Shown in pieces: positions 15,585 to 24,372 of a DNA stretch of 28,208 nucleotides. Source of the DNA: Planctomycetia bacterium (lineage in GTDB: Bacteria > Planctomycetota > Phycisphaerae > Phycisphaerales > SM1A02); the NCBI GenBank assembly GCA_005799475.1, contig SYGQ01000037.1:1-28208 (forward strand), written 5' to 3'. Within the stretch, counting starts at the first letter, position 1, and every line of letters begins with the position of its first letter. Below the pieces are notes generated by a model that saw nothing but the letters and a program-made list of their open reading frames with translations, was not told where the DNA came from and ran no database searches. Position numbers and translations under genes: made by a program.

Positions 15585-18119
15585 CTACCTCACTCCGGCG
15601 GCGCGCTGCTGCGACTCGTCGAGTGTGCTCTTGAGCCGCATCTGGAGTTGATCACGCGCCGCATCGCGCGCGAACGCGTACCGCTGCATGTCTTCGATGT
15701 GTGCCACGATCTCCTGCGAGGTCGACCCTCCGGCCGACTGTCCCGCTGCATCCGCCTGCATGATTTTCACCATGGACTCGATCGCGGCCTCGCGCTGCCT
15801 CGTGTAGTCATCGCGAGCCACCTTGAGCGCGGTGCGCTGTTCTTCGCGAAGATCTGCGAGCGCCAACCCCCGTTCGAGCGCCTCCGCCGCCGGTTCGGCA
15901 TCGTTGTACGCGGCAAAGTACGCATCGCGCAGGTACGCGCGCTCAACCGCCCGCCGCTCCGACTCGTCGAGGACAGCCAAGGCGGCATCGAGCGCCTCCC
16001 GCTGTGCCCGCGCCTTGGCCTGCGCTGCGGCGAGGCCGGCACCCATCACGGCGTCGGTCCGCTTGGTCGCCTCGCGACGCGCCTGTGTCCACATCGTGGC
16101 ATCGTTGAGCTTCGCGAGGCTTGCCTCCATCAATTCGTTGACCGCGCGGTCGCGCCAGAGACTGGTCAGGATCGAGTCGACGCCGTGCGCCGTCCGATCA
16201 AGTGCCTCAAGCCGCCCCTCGAGTGCCGTTGCGACTTTCGCGCAACTCCTCGGCGACAACTTGACCGACACGAGCGCGAGCGCGACATTCGCGTTCTCCT
16301 CGCCGCCGGTGCGGCGATCGAACACTGAGTCGAGTTCGGGAGTCCGCTCGCCGACCACCCGCGCGGACTTGAGGAGCGCGATGGTGGCCCGGTGCTCCTG
16401 GCCATCAATGACCGCTTCGAGGTCCGCGAAAAACCTCGACTCGATCTCGCGCCTCTCGCGCCGCGCCCCGAGCGAGGACGACATCATCGCCGTGATCGAC
16501 TCCTCGCTCAATGGCTCGCCATGTTCTGCGGCCTCGGCTCCGGATACCCGCGCCCGAACTTGCGCGATCGTGAGGAGCCCCTCCACCTTTGGGGCGACCT
16601 CGCGCGCCCATGCCTCGACATAGTCGCGCATCAGCGCTTCCAAGATCCCGCGCTGCGCGGCGGTCAGCCCGAGCGCGCCGACAATCCGATCGGTCCACTC
16701 GGGACCCATCGGCGCAACGCCGAAGAGGCTCTCGCCGGCACTCGGAAGGCGCGGCACGACCGCTGGCGCTGCCGTAGGCACCGAGTCGTCCGAGGCAACC
16801 GGTCCCTCCGCTCGAGCCGGCCCCGCCGTGCGCAGAGGCACTTCTCCTTCTCCGAGGAATGTGTCGGACTCCTCATGGGTGCCGACCTTCGCTAAGAGCG
16901 CCGGAGCGTCGGGGCCGACCGCATTCTCGATTCGGGCGAGCGCCTGCTCCGCCGCCTCATCGCGACGATGCTGGATTTCTTCGACCTTGGCCGAGTAGAC
17001 CGCATGCGCCGCCTCGTCGTACGCACCGACCTGCTCGCCGGAAGCATCGCCGTAGGCATCCTCGACCTTGACCTGCTCGGCCATGAGCCTCGTGTCGAGG
17101 GCCTCCCACATCGCGAATTCCTGTCGAATCGCCTCGCGCTGCGCGTCGGAGAGTGACTTCAGCCGAATCAACCGCGACGAAGACGCTTCAACTCCGAACC
17201 CCGACGGATCGCGAATGGATGGGTACGCGAGCGCGAGATACGCGAGGTTGAATCGCCGCGCCCAGTCGGCATCGTGTTGGGTCAGCGCCGCCCGCACGGT
17301 GCGTGCAGCGCGCGAGTTGCTCTCTCGGAGTGAGCGCCCCGGACGCACCGTCGCCTTGAACGCCTCGACCATCGCCTGCTTCGTACGACTCGTGTAGGCG
17401 TCCAACGCGTCATCGTCGGCCTGGGCGGGATCTGGCTGCGGAATCCCCTCAAGCTCGCGCGCGAGCAGCGCCATGCTGTTCGCGGCGGCATCCGCGAACT
17501 CTCGCAGGAGCCGCGTCTGTCGCTGGTCGTAGTCGCCGAGCGCCGCCTCGCCCACTTCAATGATCGCACGGTTCGTCGTCGGCGGCGCTGGCGAGTCCAT
17601 GGCACGAAGGATCGAGGCGACATCGGCGATGACGCTCGGCAACGCGATCCCGCGGGCGACCCCGGTGGCCAACGCCTCGCGATCGCGCATCGCCTCGGCA
17701 CGCGACACCCTACTTCGATCGCCCTCGGGAAACTGCGCGCGGATCTCCGCGAAGAAGCGGGCGTCAAGTTCCGCGGCCGCGCGACGCGCCGCGAGGTAGG
17801 CGCGGACCCACTTGGTGACTTCAGCGGCGTTGGCCCCCGTCGTCTTCACTTCCTCGAACAGCGCGTGTGTGCGCTCCTGCACCTTCTCGATTTCCTGGGC
17901 CCGAAGTCGTGCGCATTCCTCGAGGTACTTCGTGTGCAACGCCTCGATCGCCGTCCACTGGGCGCGCGGGTCCACCCCGCTGCGCTCGAGCAACTGAGAC
18001 ACTTCCGCCGCGGTCATGGGATCGGCAAAGTTCCCCGATGTCCCCTGCGCCACGGCGAGCCGGGCCGCCACGAAGGCGAGCACGGCGCACGCGGCCTGCG
18101 CGAGGAGCCTCGGCGTCAC
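15585..18119 (-). CDS. Large secreted alpha-helical protein of unknown function
   Basis: An 844-residue protein with a signal peptide (residues 1-24, ending AVAQ) and a composition dominated by Ala, Glu, Arg and Leu, implying an almost all-helical, partly coiled structure. I do not recognise the family. Several segments share a loose pattern of L-[ST]-x-x-[QE]-R followed by about 15 helix residues with Tyr/Trp: LSDAQREAIRQEFAMWEAL, LTAAQRGILEALMRDYVEAW, LDESERRAVERAYLRDAYFA and LREEQRTALKVARDDYTRQ. This recalls the LTxxQ segments of periplasmic Spy/CpxP-like proteins. A Pro/Ala-rich linker (about residues 425-460) splits it into two helical halves. It precedes glpK by 10 nt, but nothing links it to glycerol use. 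The start is GTG 18119, with TACGCT 6 nt upstream. Confidence 0.75.
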   Translation of the reverse strand: MTPRLLAQAACAVLAFVAARLAVAQGTSGNFADPMTAAEVSQLLERSGVDPRAQWTAIEALHTKYLEECARLRAQEIEKVQERTHALFEEVKTTGANAAEVTKWVRAYLAARRAAAELDARFFAEIRAQFPEGDRSRVSRAEAMRDREALATGVARGIALPSVIADVASILRAMDSPAPPTTNRAIIEVGEAALGDYDQRQTRLLREFADAAANSMALLARELEGIPQPDPAQADDDALDAYTSRTKQAMVEAFKATVRPGRSLRESNSRAARTVRAALTQHDADWARRFNLAYLALAYPSIRDPSGFGVEASSSRLIRLKSLSDAQREAIRQEFAMWEALDTRLMAEQVKVEDAYGDASGEQVGAYDEAAHAVYSAKVEEIQHRRDEAAEQALARIENAVGPDAPALLAKVGTHEESDTFLGEGEVPLRTAGPARAEGPVASDDSVPTAAPAVVPRLPSAGESLFGVAPMGPEWTDRIVGALGLTAAQRGILEALMRDYVEAWAREVAPKVEGLLTIAQVRARVSGAEAAEHGEPLSEESITAMMSSSLGARRERREIESRFFADLEAVIDGQEHRATIALLKSARVVGERTPELDSVFDRRTGGEENANVALALVSVKLSPRSCAKVATALEGRLEALDRTAHGVDSILTSLWRDRAVNELMEASLAKLNDATMWTQARREATKRTDAVMGAGLAAAQAKARAQREALDAALAVLDESERRAVERAYLRDAYFAAYNDAEPAAEALERGLALADLREEQRTALKVARDDYTRQREAAIESMVKIMQADAAGQSAGGSTSQEIVAHIEDMQRYAFARDAARDQLQMRLKSTLDESQQRAAGVR

Positions 18120-18125
18120 CCCACA

Positions 18126-18131
18126 AGCGTA
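18126..18131 (-). promoter_or_regulatory. -10-like hexamer TACGCT for the secreted helical protein gene
   Basis: On the minus strand TACGCT ends 6 nt before GTG 18119, in the 33-nt gap after the ThiF-like gene. Same hexamer and spacing as before GTG 6918. Confidence 0.35.
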
Positions 18132-18152
18132 CCGCTTGGGTGCGTCCTGCTC

Positions 18153-19211
18153 TCAGTGGCCGATGTATCTCGCGTAGATCCTGAGCGCCGCCTCGGGCTC
18201 GCTTGATCCATGCACGATGGCGCGACCATCCGCGAAGATCGTGAGCTCGTACCGACCGCCGTCAGGCGTCGACTCGCCGCTCAACTCTCCGCGCAGGCGC
18301 CCCGCATCGATCGTGAATGATCCGTGCGGAGTGAGCCTCGTTTGCAGGAGCGCGAGGTCGATGCCGCCTGAGCCGCTGGGCAGTACCTGCACAGAGTTCC
18401 GACCGCACAGCGTTGCCGTGCGTGTGGCGCGCGAACCGCAGAGGAAGTCCCTGCGCCCGAGGGCGCACGCCGGGCATTCGGGTGATCGAGCGCCCACGCC
18501 GAGTGCGATGCGCGTCGAGGTCCCGACCGAGAGGTCGAAGCCCACGAGAGCACGATCTGCTTCGCAAGGCACACCCGCAAGCAGGCGGATCGCGATCGAC
18601 ATCGCGTGGCCCGCTGCCAGCGCGATCGCGGGGCCGAACACGCCGGCGCGGTCGCAAGTCGGCGCGCTCCCTGGCGCGGGCGGCTCGGGAAACAAACACC
18701 GAAGGCACGGGCCCGCACCCGGCAGGACCGGGAAACACAAGCCTTCGTATCCCACAGCGGCGCCGTACACATAGGGGATTCTCATCTCGAGCGCGAGGTC
18801 GTTGAGGAGATACCGTCCCTCAAAGTTGTCGAGGCCATCGATGAGGATCGACGCCCCCTCTGCATACGAACGCGCGTTCTCAGACCGGAAGTCATCAACC
18901 CATCCACGCACTTCGCACGCGGGATCGATCGCCCGCACACGACGCGCGGCCGCCTCCGCCTTGGGCACCGAACGACGAGCGTCATCATCAACGAAGAGTG
19001 ACTGCCGCTGGAGATTCGATTCTTCGACAACATCGCGATCAATGAGCGTCAGCCGCCCGACGCCCGCACGCACAAGGAGGTCAATGCTCGCGCCCCCGAG
19101 CGCCCCACAGCCCACGACGACAGCATGAGAGCGCCGAAGCCGGACCTGCGCCTCCTCAGAAAACCCAGGGAGGATCATCTGCCGATGGAAGCGCGGGATC
19201 TCGCCGCTCAC
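18153..19211 (-). CDS. ThiF/MoeB-type E1-like adenylyltransferase
   Basis: Adenylates the C-terminal Gly of a ubiquitin-like sulfur carrier (ThiS, MoaD or similar), preparing sulfur transfer for thiamine, molybdopterin or a related product. In 352 residues: FHRQMILPGF near the N-terminus; ATP loop VVVGCGALGG (residues 31-40); D58 in LIDRD; NLQRQ (66-70); DNFEGRYLLND (128-138). Two CxxC pairs, C169/C172 and C246/C249, would bind structural Zn. C186 in PTCDRAGVFGP is the candidate thioester Cys. After the core comes a C-terminal domain (about 255-352; CGRNSVQVL ... ELTIFADGRAIVHG ... ARIYARYIG type pattern) in place of a rhodanese. The GTG 19211 start is 10 nt after rpsG, so it rides with a ribosomal gene. 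No carrier-protein gene is seen here. Confidence 0.88.
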   Translation of the reverse strand: MSGEIPRFHRQMILPGFSEEAQVRLRRSHAVVVGCGALGGASIDLLVRAGVGRLTLIDRDVVEESNLQRQSLFVDDDARRSVPKAEAAARRVRAIDPACEVRGWVDDFRSENARSYAEGASILIDGLDNFEGRYLLNDLALEMRIPYVYGAAVGYEGLCFPVLPGAGPCLRCLFPEPPAPGSAPTCDRAGVFGPAIALAAGHAMSIAIRLLAGVPCEADRALVGFDLSVGTSTRIALGVGARSPECPACALGRRDFLCGSRATRTATLCGRNSVQVLPSGSGGIDLALLQTRLTPHGSFTIDAGRLRGELSGESTPDGGRYELTIFADGRAIVHGSSEPEAALRIYARYIGH

Positions 19212-19221
19212 ACGAGTTGGC

Positions 19222-19716
19222 TTACCACGCGAAGTGGGCGAACGCCTTGTTGGCGTCGGCCATCTTGTGCGTGTTCTCGCGGGTGGTCACAGCCTTGCCC
19301 TCGTTCTTCGCCGCCTCGAAGAGCTCCTTCGCCAGTCGCAGCGCGACGGGCTTGCCCTTCTCGCCACGAACGGCCTCGAGGATCCAGCGGAAAGTCAGCC
19401 GCTGCGCGCGACGCTTGTTGAGCGGCATCGGCACCTGGTAGTTGGCGCCACCGACGCGCTTGGATCGCACTTCCACGGATGGTCGAACATTGTCGCACGC
19501 CTTGTGGAAGAGCTCGATTGCGGTCTTCGGAAGCGTCTCTGACTTCTCCTTGTCGAGACGGTTCTGGATCATGTCGAAGGCGTCATAGACGACGCGCTGC
19601 GCCGTGGCCTTCTTCCCCCCGTACATGATGCAGTTGATGAACTTCGCAACCATGATGTCCTGATAGCGGGGATCAGGCTTGAGTTGCGATTCGCTGGCGG
19701 TGAATTGCTTGGGCAT
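19222..19716 (-). CDS. rpsG: Small ribosomal subunit protein uS7
   Basis: Binds the 3' major domain of 16S rRNA and nucleates assembly of the 30S head. The 164 residues are slightly longer than the E. coli-type 156. Family segments: DPRYQDIMVAKFINCIMYGG, GKKATAQRVVYDAF, VRPSVEVRSKRVGGANYQVP and RRAQRLTFRWILEA, and a C-terminal KMADANKAFAHFAW. The start ATG 19716 is set by a perfect AAGGAG 6 nt upstream. It follows rpsL after a 131-nt gap, and is itself followed by the ThiF-like gene rather than fusA. Confidence 0.97.
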   Translation of the reverse strand: MPKQFTASESQLKPDPRYQDIMVAKFINCIMYGGKKATAQRVVYDAFDMIQNRLDKEKSETLPKTAIELFHKACDNVRPSVEVRSKRVGGANYQVPMPLNKRRAQRLTFRWILEAVRGEKGKPVALRLAKELFEAAKNEGKAVTTRENTHKMADANKAFAHFAW

Positions 19717-19722
19717 GGATGA

Positions 19723-19728
19723 CTCCTT
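19723..19728 (-). promoter_or_regulatory. Ribosome binding site AAGGAG of rpsG
   Basis: AAGGAG on the minus strand lies 6 nt before ATG 19716. It shows that this genome's ribosomes can use canonical SD pairing. Confidence 0.75.
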
Positions 19729-19847
19729 GGGGGCTCGCGTGCTGGCGCACGATTTGTTCACCGAGTCGCATGGAGACTGGAGCTCCGGAGTGGCGCGGCT
19801 CGATTACTGCCTAGCGCACGGGAACATCCCGCGCGCGCGGATGTAGA

Positions 19848-20237
<390 letters not shown>

Positions 20238-20265
20238 TTCGTGTGGACCCTGAGTCGGGTCGGTG

Positions 20266-20294
20266 ACGATACCGAACCCACGCCGCAAAGGCAA
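20266..20294 (-). promoter_or_regulatory. Predicted sigma-70-type promoter of rpsL-rpsG
   Basis: On the minus strand TTGCCT (20294-20289) and TATCGT (20271-20266) are separated by 17 nt. The predicted transcript would have a leader of roughly 22 nt before rpsL. Confidence 0.45.
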
Positions 20295-20311
20295 CTCGGG
20301 TGTCGCGTTCC

Positions 20312-20339
20312 TTGACAGATGATGGTCGATCGGTAGACT
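20312..20339 (+). promoter_or_regulatory. Predicted sigma-70-type promoter of the rpmF-plsX-fabH-fabD unit
   Basis: A perfect TTGACA (20312-20317) and TAGACT (20334-20339) are separated by 16 nt. Transcription would start near 20346, giving a leader of about 34 nt with the SD-like GAGGA at 20366-20370 before ATG 20380. This is the best promoter match in the window. Confidence 0.65.
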
Positions 20340-20379
20340 CTTTCCCCTGCCCAGTTCGGGCGATTGAGGACCTCCAGAC

Positions 20380-20568
20380 ATGAATCCAGTATTCCGAACC
20401 TCCCCTGGGCGCACCCGCCGTCGTCGCAACCATCAGGCGCTCCGCGCCACCCAGACCGTCCTCTGCCCCAACTGCGGCGCTGCAAAGCGTCCGCATTGCG
20501 CCTGCTCGGCGTGCGGCTATGTCCGACCCGGGCTCCAGCTCAAGGGGTTCTCGCAGTCAACCGGCTGA
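20380..20568 (+). CDS. rpmF: Large ribosomal subunit protein bL32
   Basis: A 62-residue 50S protein. The basic N-terminus (RTSPGRTRRRRNHQAL) is followed by a zinc ribbon, CPNCG ... CSACGY, i.e. the Cys-containing form of L32 (four Cys in CxxC pairs, with an additional C in PHCAC). rpmF just upstream of plsX and fab genes is a widely conserved arrangement thought to couple ribosome and membrane synthesis. plsX starts 11 nt after its stop. The SD GAGGA lies 9 nt before the ATG. Confidence 0.95.
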   Translation: MNPVFRTSPGRTRRRRNHQALRATQTVLCPNCGAAKRPHCACSACGYVRPGLQLKGFSQSTG

Positions 20569-20579
20569 GAGCCTGAACG

Positions 20580-21596
20580 ATGCGAATCGGCATCGATGTG
20601 ATGGGTGGCGATAACGCCCCCGACGAGATTCTCAAGGGGTGCTTTGCCGCTCTGCCAAAGCTAGGGGTCGACGACAGACTCGTCCTCGTGGGTGACGAGT
20701 CGCTCATTCGCGAGGCGATCGCCGAGCGCGGCGGCGATACCTCGAAGCTTGAGGTAGTCGGCACCACCGAAGTCATCGGGATGGACGAGTCGCCGGTCGA
20801 AGCCGTGCGCACGAAGAAGGACTCATCCATCGTGCAGATGGGTCGGATGGCCTCCCCCAAGAGCGAAGGGCGACTCGACGCGGTGATTTCCGCGGGCAAT
20901 ACTGGTGCCTGTGTCGCCGCAGCGCAGCTTCACATGCGACGACTTGACGGCGTCATCCGACCCGGCATTGCTGTCACCGTGCCGACCTTCGCCGGGCCGA
21001 TCGTGCTCATCGATGTCGGCGCCAACATCGAACCCAAGGCGGCGCACCTCGCGCAGTACGGTGTGATGGGATGCGTCTATGCGAGCAAGGTGCTCGGGGT
21101 CAAGAATCCGCGTGTCGCCATCATGAATGTCGGCGGCGAGGAGCAGAAGGGCACTCAGGAAGTGCGCGATGCACGCGATCTCCTGCGCGCGACCGACTCG
21201 ATCAACTTCACCGGCTTTGTTGAGGGGCGCGGGGTCTTCAACGGCGAGGCCGATGTGGTGATTACAGACGGCATCGTGGGAAATGTGATGCTCAAGCTCG
21301 CCGAGGGGCTTTCCGCAGGGATCTTCAAGGCACTCGCCAAGGAAGTGTTCGCCATCGACCCGAGCCTGGCGTCGCGCCTTGAGCCGGTGGTGAAGAGCAT
21401 CTACTCCAAGTACGACTACCACGAGTACGGCGGAGCGCCGCTGCTTGGGGTCAACGGTGTCTGCCTCATCTCGCACGGGTCGAGCGTCTCGCGCACAATC
21501 ATGAACGCGATCTTCCGGGCGCACAACTTCATCGACCTCGGGGTGAACGAGACGATCGTGCAACGGTTGGCGGCGGCGAGCCATCTCGTCGCATGA
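20580..21596 (+). CDS. plsX: Phosphate acyltransferase PlsX
   Basis: Converts acyl-ACP and phosphate to acyl-phosphate, the acyl donor for PlsY in phospholipid synthesis; it is peripheral to the membrane. At 338 residues it is the usual size. The N-terminus IGIDVMGGDNAPDEILKG is diagnostic. AVISAGNTGACVAAA, IDVGANIEPKAAHLAQYGVMG, VGGEEQKGTQ, NFTGFVEGRG and DVVITDGIVGNVMLKLAEG are further family signatures. It lies between rpmF and fabH, and its TGA overlaps the fabH ATG (ATGA), so the two are probably translationally coupled. Confidence 0.97.
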   Translation: MRIGIDVMGGDNAPDEILKGCFAALPKLGVDDRLVLVGDESLIREAIAERGGDTSKLEVVGTTEVIGMDESPVEAVRTKKDSSIVQMGRMASPKSEGRLDAVISAGNTGACVAAAQLHMRRLDGVIRPGIAVTVPTFAGPIVLIDVGANIEPKAAHLAQYGVMGCVYASKVLGVKNPRVAIMNVGGEEQKGTQEVRDARDLLRATDSINFTGFVEGRGVFNGEADVVITDGIVGNVMLKLAEGLSAGIFKALAKEVFAIDPSLASRLEPVVKSIYSKYDYHEYGGAPLLGVNGVCLISHGSSVSRTIMNAIFRAHNFIDLGVNETIVQRLAAASHLVA

Positions 21597-22597
21597 GCGC
21601 CACCGCCCACGGGTTCGGCGCGCGGATCGTCGGCACCGGCTCATGTGTGCCGCAACGGGTCGTCAGCAATCATGAACTCGCCGCAAGGATCGAGACGAGC
21701 GACGAGTGGATCGAGCAGCGCACGGGAATCCGCGAGCGGCGGATCTGCAATCTGGAACACGAAGGCACATTCACGATGGCGCGTGATGCGCTCGGTCGTG
21801 CACTTGACGCGGCCGGGGTCAAGGGCTCCGACCTCGATCTCGTCATCGTCGGCACCGTGACGGGCGAGATGGCATGCCCATCGGTGGCCGCACGGGTCAG
21901 CGCGGCTGTGGGAGCCGCTCCCGCTGCCGCGTTCGATGTCAACGCAGCCTGCTGCGGATTCGTCTACTCCATGACGATTGCTGACACGATGATTCGCTGC
22001 GGCCGCGCGAAGACAGTTGGCGTGATTGGCGCGGATGCGATGAGTTCCATCGTCGACTGGGACGACCGCCGCACCTGCATCCTCTTCGGTGATGCTGCAG
22101 GGGCTGCGATTCTGCGGCGTGACGACGATCCGCGCTACGGGTGCGTGTACCAAGCGCTCGGCGGCGACGGACGGCAGTGGCAGTCGCTCTACATCCCCAG
22201 GCGACCGCAGGAGGTTCCACCAGCCGATCAAGATGACACCACCAAGCTCGGATGCCTCCGAATGGACGGGAAGGCGGTGTTCCGCTTCGCCGTCAGCAAG
22301 TTCCGCGAGGTGATGGAAGACGCGCTCACGAAGACCGGGCTCACCAACGAGACCATCGGCCAAGTCATCTGCCACCAGTCAAATGCGCGCATCATCGAGG
22401 CCGCACGCGAAAAACTCGGGCTCGAACACGACAAGGTCCACATCAACATCGACCGCTTCGGGAATAGTTCAGGCGGGAGCGTGGGCCTGTGCCTCGACGA
22501 ACTTTGGCGTGCCGGGAAGATCGAGAAGGAACGGCCGTTCATGATGGTGGCCTTCGGCGGCGGCCTCACATGGGCCAGTGGTGTGTGGCGCGCCTAG
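21593..22597 (+). CDS. fabH: Beta-ketoacyl-ACP synthase III
   Basis: Starts fatty acid synthesis by condensing an acyl-CoA primer with malonyl-ACP. The 334 residues contain the Cys-His-Asn triad: C120 in NAACCGF, H261 in CHQSNARI and N291 in FGNSSGGS. GTGSCVPQRVVSN and SDEWIEQRTGIRERRI are typical N-terminal segments. A short stretch about residues 195-220 (IPRRPQEVPPADQDDTTKLG) is a variable surface loop. It begins inside the plsX stop codon. Its TAG stop (22595-22597) overlaps the SD of fabD. Confidence 0.97.
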   Translation: MSATAHGFGARIVGTGSCVPQRVVSNHELAARIETSDEWIEQRTGIRERRICNLEHEGTFTMARDALGRALDAAGVKGSDLDLVIVGTVTGEMACPSVAARVSAAVGAAPAAAFDVNAACCGFVYSMTIADTMIRCGRAKTVGVIGADAMSSIVDWDDRRTCILFGDAAGAAILRRDDDPRYGCVYQALGGDGRQWQSLYIPRRPQEVPPADQDDTTKLGCLRMDGKAVFRFAVSKFREVMEDALTKTGLTNETIGQVICHQSNARIIEAAREKLGLEHDKVHINIDRFGNSSGGSVGLCLDELWRAGKIEKERPFMMVAFGGGLTWASGVWRA

Positions 22598-22600
22598 GAG
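22596..22600 (+). promoter_or_regulatory. Ribosome binding site AGGAG of fabD
   Basis: AGGAG overlaps the fabH stop and lies 6 nt before ATG 22607, tying fabD translation to the same transcript. Confidence 0.7.
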
Positions 22601-22606
22601 AGTTCA

Positions 22607-23560
22607 ATGACAGCCAACGCGATCGTCCTCTGCCCCGGACAGGGAGCGCAAGCATCCGGGATGGGTGCGGCGTGGCACGCCGCGAGTCCCGAGGCCGCGC
22701 GGGTGTTCGCTGCGGCTGACGCCGCCATCGATCTCTCGCGCGTGGGCGGCACGCTCTCGTCGATCTGCTTCGGCGGCGCGGCCGAGACCGTGAACCGCAC
22801 CGATGTCAGCCAACCCGCGCTCTACGCATGCGCGGTCGCTTCGCTCGAAGCGATGAAGGCCAGCGGCGTCATTGGCGCCATCGACTGCTGCGCTGGACTC
22901 TCGCTTGGCGAGTACACCGCGCTTCACATCGCAGGCGCGTTCTCGTTCGAGGACGGCGTGCGGCTCGTGGCGTTGCGCGGCCAGTTCATGCAGGAGGCCG
23001 CGGAGGCGAGCCGCGGCGGCATGGTCGCCCTGATCGGTGCTGACGAGGCCAAAGCGCAGCAGGTGTGCGACACCGCATCACAGGGCGAGGTCCTCGTCTG
23101 CGCCAATTTCAATGCTCCGGGCCAAATCGTTCTATCGGGCCATGCGGCAGCATGCGACCGCGCGCTTGAGGCCGCGGCAACCGTTGGGTGCCGGGCCACA
23201 CGACTCCAAGTCGCGGGCGCATTTCACTCACCGCTCATGGAACCCGCGGCGCTGCGAATGGCGACCGCACTTGATGCCGTGGCGTTTTCTCCCCTTTCGA
23301 TGGATGTCTGGAGCAATGTCACTGCCGCACCGCACCTGCGCAACGACCCCGTCACGCTCCGGAAACTTCTGGTGCAGCAGATCGTCAGCCCCGTAAGATG
23401 GAGCCAGAGCATGGCGGCGCTTGGTGCGTCGCTCCAAGGTTGCCCCGTGCGGCCCTCCTTCCACGAGCTAGCTCCTGGAAGCGTGCTCAAGGGTCTGATG
23501 CGCCGGATCGACAAGAGTATTGAGGTGACAAGCCATGACAAGCCGGACACGCCTGCCTGA
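22607..23560 (+). CDS. fabD: Malonyl-CoA:ACP transacylase
   Basis: Loads malonyl groups onto ACP. It has 317 residues and the fold-defining motifs VLCPGQGAQASGMG, GLSLGEYTAL with nucleophile S99, LRGQFMQEA with R124 (malonyl carboxylate binding) and AGAFHSPLM with catalytic H207. ANFNAPGQIVLSG and the C-terminal ELAPGSVLKGLMRRI are also typical. Its last 26 nt overlap the start of the lipoprotein gene in another frame. Confidence 0.96.
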   Translation: MTANAIVLCPGQGAQASGMGAAWHAASPEAARVFAAADAAIDLSRVGGTLSSICFGGAAETVNRTDVSQPALYACAVASLEAMKASGVIGAIDCCAGLSLGEYTALHIAGAFSFEDGVRLVALRGQFMQEAAEASRGGMVALIGADEAKAQQVCDTASQGEVLVCANFNAPGQIVLSGHAAACDRALEAAATVGCRATRLQVAGAFHSPLMEPAALRMATALDAVAFSPLSMDVWSNVTAAPHLRNDPVTLRKLLVQQIVSPVRWSQSMAALGASLQGCPVRPSFHELAPGSVLKGLMRRIDKSIEVTSHDKPDTPA

Positions 23561-24359
23561 ACAAATCTCGTTGCGTATCGGATGCACGGTGGCGCTCGCC
23601 GTTGGCACCGTCTGCCTCTCGACGGGCTGCGAAGAAGATGCCCCGCCTCCAGTCGTTGTTGTCCCCGCTCCACCGCCGCCTCCCCCGCCGCCACCGGAGC
23701 CGACCGTCAAGTCGATCGCGGAGCTCATGAAGGAACTCAACATCGACCCCAAGGTCGAACTCCCTGAGGAGCGCGCCCCGGAGACAACCGAGGAACGAGT
23801 TGCGGTCCTCCTCTTCTGGAACGCCTTCGCCAAGGGCGACGCGCCGTACGCATCGTCGCAGATGGGCACGGCAGACAAGCGCGTTCTCGACGGGATCCAA
23901 AAGTCTGGACACTGGGCGAACGCGACGACGAAGATCGAACGGATCGAAGTGCAGTGCGCCAACGATGGAGAAGGATTCTCGACCCTCGGCGTGCTCACGC
24001 TCGGCGCCTCAGAGGAGCAACCCCTCCTTTGGGATGTCACGCTCAACGAGGCCAACGCCGCCACATTCACGGCATTTGCGGGTCCGCCTGACATCTTGGA
24101 TCACCTGAGCGGCGAAAACTGGATCGAGGCGTGGAAGAAGTATGTCAACGGCCTCTTCGAGAAGTACGCCAATCTCCCTGACGAGGAAGTCGAAATCCCT
24201 CAGGAGAATGTGCAACTTGCCGAAAGCGACGATGCCGCGCCGACTCCCCCCGCCGACGAAGGCGGAGGCGGTGGAGCAGGTGGCGGCGGTGCGCCTATGC
24301 GCAAGCGCCCGACCGGTCCGCCCGAACGCGGTCCAGTCGGTCCATCTCCGGGGCGCTGA
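23535..24359 (+). CDS. Putative lipoprotein with proline-rich linker, in the fab operon
   Basis: A 274-residue protein with a type II signal peptide: hydrophobic core, then LSTGC with the lipid-acceptor Cys32, followed by Glu, so it is probably membrane-anchored. A poly-proline linker (about residues 37-55) leads to a small mixed domain (about 58-205) with no motif I recognise; FWNAFAKGDAPYASSQMG is its most distinctive part. The C-terminus is low-complexity Gly/Pro/Arg. The ATG follows GAGGTG by 7 nt and overlaps fabD by 26 nt, so it belongs to the same transcript. A role in envelope lipid or outer-membrane physiology is plausible only from position. Confidence 0.8.
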   Translation: MTSRTRLPEQISLRIGCTVALAVGTVCLSTGCEEDAPPPVVVVPAPPPPPPPPPEPTVKSIAELMKELNIDPKVELPEERAPETTEERVAVLLFWNAFAKGDAPYASSQMGTADKRVLDGIQKSGHWANATTKIERIEVQCANDGEGFSTLGVLTLGASEEQPLLWDVTLNEANAATFTAFAGPPDILDHLSGENWIEAWKKYVNGLFEKYANLPDEEVEIPQENVQLAESDDAAPTPPADEGGGGGAGGGGAPMRKRPTGPPERGPVGPSPGR

Positions 24360-24372
24360 GCCTCGGTCGCAC

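Noticed and set aside
19717..19847. The 131-nt gap between rpsL and rpsG as a ribosomal-protein autoregulatory leader
   Set aside because: Apart from the rpsG SD, I could not derive a convincing S7-binding mimic of 16S rRNA by eye.
24250..24300. Gly-rich repetitive tract in the lipoprotein gene as a possible DNA repeat array
   Set aside because: It is an imperfect GGN codon run encoding a low-complexity tail, with no unit repeated as DNA.
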